Assembly: GCA_000435055.1 (NCBI GenBank)
Contig: FR879709.1
Span: 166,090 to 202,110, forward strand
Direction: 5' to 3'
DNA: 36,021 nt
Source of the DNA: Clostridium sp. CAG:138
Lineage (GTDB): Bacteria > Bacillota > Clostridia > Christensenellales > CAG-138
Below, in pieces: positions 33,279 through 36,021 of the stretch (its first letter is position 1; the number at the start of each line of letters is the position of its first letter). Position numbers and translations under genes: made by a program. The notes below the pieces were generated by a model. That model had not been told where the DNA came from. It searched no databases and saw only the letters and a list, made by a program, of their open reading frames with translations.

Positions 33279-33911
33279 TCAGCCCATGATATCGTGGTTT
33301 ACCGTATCCTGAATGCGCTGTGCAATTTCATCCGCACGGGCAACAAGCTTCTTGCCCTCTTCGCTGAAGAATGCAGCCTTTGCTTCATCCTTTACGCCGC
33401 CGAGGTTGATAAGAACGTTCAGCCATGCACCGTGAACGCAGGTGTGAAGGTTCAGCCCGCCGACGCCGAGATCGCTTGCACAGTTGGTGTTGTAATGACC
33501 GAGCATTCTGTCCGCAAGTTCAAGCGCAGCAACGGAGAGGCGCAGCGTTTCAAAGGGAACTTCCGTTGCAACAAGAGTTGCATCGGCAATCGCTTTCCTG
33601 CGAACGGCCTTCTCCTCGTCGGTTGCTTTCGGCATTTTGAACGCAGCTGCAACAAGGTTGTATGCGTCCGTATCCCTGTCAACCTGAGCGGTCAGCTCGT
33701 CGTAAATTTTCTTTCCCTGCTCAATGATTTCGTGACAGAGGGGCCAATCGGCTTCATAGCTCTTTTTGACCGCAGTCTGACCCGCGACCATCGTGACAAG
33801 GCCTGTGCCCTGTGCGCCGCAGAATGCAGCCGCGCTGCCGCCGCCGGGAGCGGGAGCATCGGAAGCAACAATGTTGAGATAGTCAGTAACGACCATGTCG
33901 ATAAGTTTCAT
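33279..33911 (-). CDS. fchA: Formimidoyltetrahydrofolate cyclodeaminase
   Basis: 210 residues, a stand-alone cyclodeaminase domain. The N-terminal DAPAPGGGSAAAFCGAQG and the C-terminal NLHTCVHGAWLNVLINLGG match the family, which converts 5-formimino-THF to methenyl-THF and ammonia. It works after glutamate formimidoyltransferase (35310) in histidine degradation; in vertebrates the two are one fused protein, here they are separate genes with hutI between. A weak AAAGG lies 13 bases before the ATG. Confidence 0.93.
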   Translation of the reverse strand: MKLIDMVVTDYLNIVASDAPAPGGGSAAAFCGAQGTGLVTMVAGQTAVKKSYEADWPLCHEIIEQGKKIYDELTAQVDRDTDAYNLVAAAFKMPKATDEEKAVRRKAIADATLVATEVPFETLRLSVAALELADRMLGHYNTNCASDLGVGGLNLHTCVHGAWLNVLINLGGVKDEAKAAFFSEEGKKLVARADEIAQRIQDTVNHDIMG

Positions 33912-33943
33912 GTGTTTAAAATTACCTTTCGTTGTTATGATTA

Positions 33944-33993
33944 TGCCGATTCGGACTATTCTGCCGTGCTGTCGGCAATTTATTCCGAATCGA
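33944..33993 (-). other. Hairpin between hutI and the cyclodeaminase gene
   Basis: CGATTCGGA (33947-33955) pairs with TCCGAATCG (33984-33992), with an inner TGCCG/CGGCA. No T-run follows. It occupies most of the 90-base gap and may protect or separate segments of the hut mRNA. Confidence 0.5.
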
Positions 33994-34001
33994 ACCTGAG
34001 A

Positions 34002-35240
34002 TTACTTCACAGCGACACGGCCGCGCTTGATAACCTTTTTAACCTGATTTGAGCCCATTCTGTAGCAGAGCATGGGCAGCTCATCCGCATTCCAAAGCAC
34101 GATATCCGCAAGTTTGCCCGGTTCAATCGAACCGACGCTGTCGCCCTTGCCGATTGCACATGCAGCATTCAGCGTGACTGCCGTCAAAACCTCCTCGGGG
34201 AAGAGGCGGTAACGCAGATAGCCGAGATTCATTGAAAGCTGCAAATTCAGCGACGGGCATGACCCGGGGTTGAAATCCGTTGCAATTGCAACAGGGACGC
34301 CCGCCGAAATCATGTCGCGCGCACGCGCAAAGGGTTTGTTGAGATAAAGTGAGGTTTGCGGCAGCAGGCAGGCAGTCGTTTTCGCCTTTGCCATTGCTTC
34401 AATGCCGCTGTCCCGTGTTGCAATAAGGTGTTCTGCGGAAATTGCGCCGATCTCGCCCGCAAGCTCCGAACCGCCAAGCGGATCTATCTCATCCGCATGC
34501 ACTTTTGACGGAAGCCCGAGTTTTTGTGCCGCAAGCAGAAGTTTCCGCGACTGCGGAACGTTGAATACGGAACTTTCGAGGAAGACATCGCAAAAATCCG
34601 CAAGCCCCTGTTCCGTAACGACCGGCAGCACACGTTCAATTATAAAATCAATGTACCCGTCAGCATTGCCTGCATATTCGTCCGGAATTGCATGTGCACC
34701 GAGGAATGTGGCAGCAATATCCTGTGCGCAGGCTCCGCCGAGACGGCGAATGACGCGGAGCTGCTTCAGCTCATTTTCCGAATCCAGTCCGTAACCGCTT
34801 TTAATTTCAACCGTTGTAACGCCGAAATCGAGCATTTCCGCAAGAAAGCCGCGTCCGCGTTCAAAAAGCTCATCCTCGGTTGCTTTGCGCGTGTTGGTCA
34901 GCGTGTTCAAAATGCCGCCGCCTGCGTTGAGGATATCAAGGTAGCTTGCGCCTGCAATTTTCAGCGGCACTTCATGCGCGCGCCAGCCACCGAAAACAAG
35001 ATGGGTGTGTGCGTCAACAAGTCCGGGTGTTGCAAGCGCACCGTGAGCATCGACGATATCGGCATATGCCGAATACTCGGGAAGCTCTCCGTTTGCAGTC
35101 ACCGCAGCGATTTTTTCACCGTCAATGAGAACTGCCGCATTGTGCAGCACTTCGATTTTGCCCTGATCCGAACCGCAGCGGCTGCTTGTGCCGAGCGGGG
35201 TTGCAAGTGTTCCGATGTTTTTAATAAGAAGCATAGGCAT
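34002..35240 (-). CDS. hutI: Imidazolonepropionase
   Basis: 412 residues, normal for HutI, an amidohydrolase that opens 4-imidazolone-5-propionate to N-formimino-glutamate in the third step of histidine breakdown. The metal motif HTH (H78, H80) in VDAHTHLVFGGWRAHE, the loop KSGYGLDSENELKQL, HADEIDPLGG and ATDFNPGSCP are clear. The start is MPM at 35240 (AAAAGG four bases upstream) or the next Met at 35234. It is preceded by a 13-base-stem hairpin at 35253-35285 and followed by the cyclodeaminase. Confidence 0.96.
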   Translation of the reverse strand: MPMLLIKNIGTLATPLGTSSRCGSDQGKIEVLHNAAVLIDGEKIAAVTANGELPEYSAYADIVDAHGALATPGLVDAHTHLVFGGWRAHEVPLKIAGASYLDILNAGGGILNTLTNTRKATEDELFERGRGFLAEMLDFGVTTVEIKSGYGLDSENELKQLRVIRRLGGACAQDIAATFLGAHAIPDEYAGNADGYIDFIIERVLPVVTEQGLADFCDVFLESSVFNVPQSRKLLLAAQKLGLPSKVHADEIDPLGGSELAGEIGAISAEHLIATRDSGIEAMAKAKTTACLLPQTSLYLNKPFARARDMISAGVPVAIATDFNPGSCPSLNLQLSMNLGYLRYRLFPEEVLTAVTLNAACAIGKGDSVGSIEPGKLADIVLWNADELPMLCYRMGSNQVKKVIKRGRVAVK

Positions 35241-35252
35241 TTGACCTTTTCA

Positions 35253-35285
35253 CGGAATGCAGAGCGGCAAATGCTCTGCATTCCG
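35253..35285 (-). other. Perfect inverted repeat upstream of hutI
   Basis: CGGAATGCAGAGC (35253-35265) and GCTCTGCATTCCG (35273-35285) form a perfect 13-base stem with a seven-base loop in the 69-base ftcD-hutI gap. There is no T-run, so it is not a standard terminator. It may be a processing or stability element, or an operator. Confidence 0.6.
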
Positions 35286-35309
35286 CTCAGTCTTTAATTG
35301 TGTTCTGAA

Positions 35310-36021
35310 TTACAGCAAATAGTTTTCAATAATCTGCTTGTCCGCATTGAAGTCCTCGATTTGCAGGTAATATTCTGCGGAATCGATGAGCGCACGCATC
35401 GGAGTCAGGCCGATGATCTCCGTGCCGATAACGTGAACGCCCCAGCGTGCGGCTTCAGCCTTTGTGACTTCAACAACCCTGTAAAGCGGAGTGCGGTTGA
35501 AGTCGGTCATGTTGATTGAAACCTGCGCAATGTTCCTGTCCTCAAGCATAACGCCGAGAGCCTTTACGCAATCGAAACCGCCGCTTGAACGACGGATAAT
35601 CTTTGCAATTTTGCTTGCAATGGAAACATCGGAAGTTGAGAGGTTGATATTGAATGCAACCAAGGGCATACGGCAGCCGACGGCTGTTACGCCTGCGGTG
35701 GGGTGAATCGCTGCGCCGCCGAAATCGGGGGTCCACTGCGGATCCTTGACCTTTTCCGCCATGCCTTCAAACTGACCCTTGCGAATTGCCGCAAGGTTTA
35801 CACGATGCGGTGCGGAAGCGGAATCTTCATAAAGGAAAATGGGTATGCCCGCTTCATTCCAAATGCGCTCTGCGAGCTGTTTGGAATACTCAACGGTTTC
35901 TTCCTTTGTAACGTCCTTCATGGGAATAAGGGGGATAACATCGACCGCACCCATGCGGGGATGTTCGCCCTGATGATGATTCAGGTCAATAAGCTCTGCC
36001 GCTTTCTTGGCAAGAGCGGTT
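35310..36021 (-). CDS. ftcD: Glutamate formimidoyltransferase, 5' end outside window
   Basis: The C-terminal 236 codons are visible; the frame stays open past the ATG at 35954 to the right edge (reading LIDLNHHQGEHPRMGAVDVIPL), and that region is conserved in the family, so the gene starts beyond 36021. The HxGEHPRMGA motif contains catalytic and folate-binding residues of the formimidoyltransferase N-terminal domain, and GGAAIHPTAGVTAVG and RRSSGGFDCVKALG follow. It moves the formimino group from formiminoglutamate to THF. It is the most upstream visible gene of the hut group; histidine ammonia-lyase and urocanase genes may lie further upstream. Confidence 0.93.
   Translation of the reverse strand, partial: TALAKKAAELIDLNHHQGEHPRMGAVDVIPLIPMKDVTKEETVEYSKQLAERIWNEAGIPIFLYEDSASAPHRVNLAAIRKGQFEGMAEKVKDPQWTPDFGGAAIHPTAGVTAVGCRMPLVAFNINLSTSDVSIASKIAKIIRRSSGGFDCVKALGVMLEDRNIAQVSINMTDFNRTPLYRVVEVTKAEAARWGVHVIGTEIIGLTPMRALIDSAEYYLQIEDFNADKQIIENYLL

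Noticed and set aside
1..36021. CRISPR array, prophage or insertion sequence
   Set aside because: No spaced direct repeats, transposase, integrase or phage structural genes were found on either strand.

Overview
The window looks like a chromosomal segment of a mid-GC Bacillota bacterium, most likely class Clostridia. The signs are a T-box leader on pheST, strong AGGAGG-type ribosome binding sites, a SpoIID-domain protein, DUF4364 and DUF4358 proteins, a polA-coaE-lytic transglycosylase run, and a polA with a degraded proofreading domain. I see no insertion sequence, prophage, CRISPR array or integrase. Most of the window is core metabolism and information processing, with a few less ordinary modules between.

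Layout. 1-1805: 3' part of a SpoIID/SH3 wall protein whose start is outside the window. 1957-3135 (-): YbiR-like permease. 3226-3418 (-): elongator tRNA-Met and initiator tRNA-fMet behind a strong promoter. 3563-7509 (+): promoter, T-box leader, pheS and pheT. 7718-9850 (+): possible small ORF, trmL, KDPG aldolase, radC. 9927-13667 (+): surface-acylation module DUF4358, SGNH lipoprotein, DUF4358, MBOAT. 13824-15789 (-): a serine palmitoyltransferase-like enzyme overlapping an SDR, a candidate for the first two steps of sphingoid base synthesis. 16015-16578 (+): YgjP-type metallopeptidase. 16586-23947 (-): six-gene run SatD, DUF3307, polA, coaE, lytic transglycosylase, solute-binding lipoprotein, behind one good promoter. 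24363-25492 (-): small lipoprotein and a DUF4364 regulator. 25659-26010 (+): tRNA-Val, a 6S-like RNA and tRNA-Gln in a tight row. 26185-31762 (+): hflX, dTMP kinase, phosphofructokinase, glnS. 31891-36021 (-): GH3/NagZ lipoprotein, then histidine-degradation genes (cyclodeaminase, imidazolonepropionase, partial glutamate formimidoyltransferase), whose upstream part lies beyond the right edge.

Points that stand out: an HflX with an N-terminal JAMM-like domain whose motif resembles that of the RadC encoded in the same window; a SatD protein that reads like a nucleotide-cyclase palm plus HTH, next to a multi-spanning DUF3307 protein; an SPT-SDR pair unexpected in Bacillota; a 6S-like RNA sandwiched between tRNAs; and a phosphofructokinase carrying the Asp104/Lys124 pair of pyrophosphate-dependent enzymes. 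All calls come from reading the sequence; no database search was possible.
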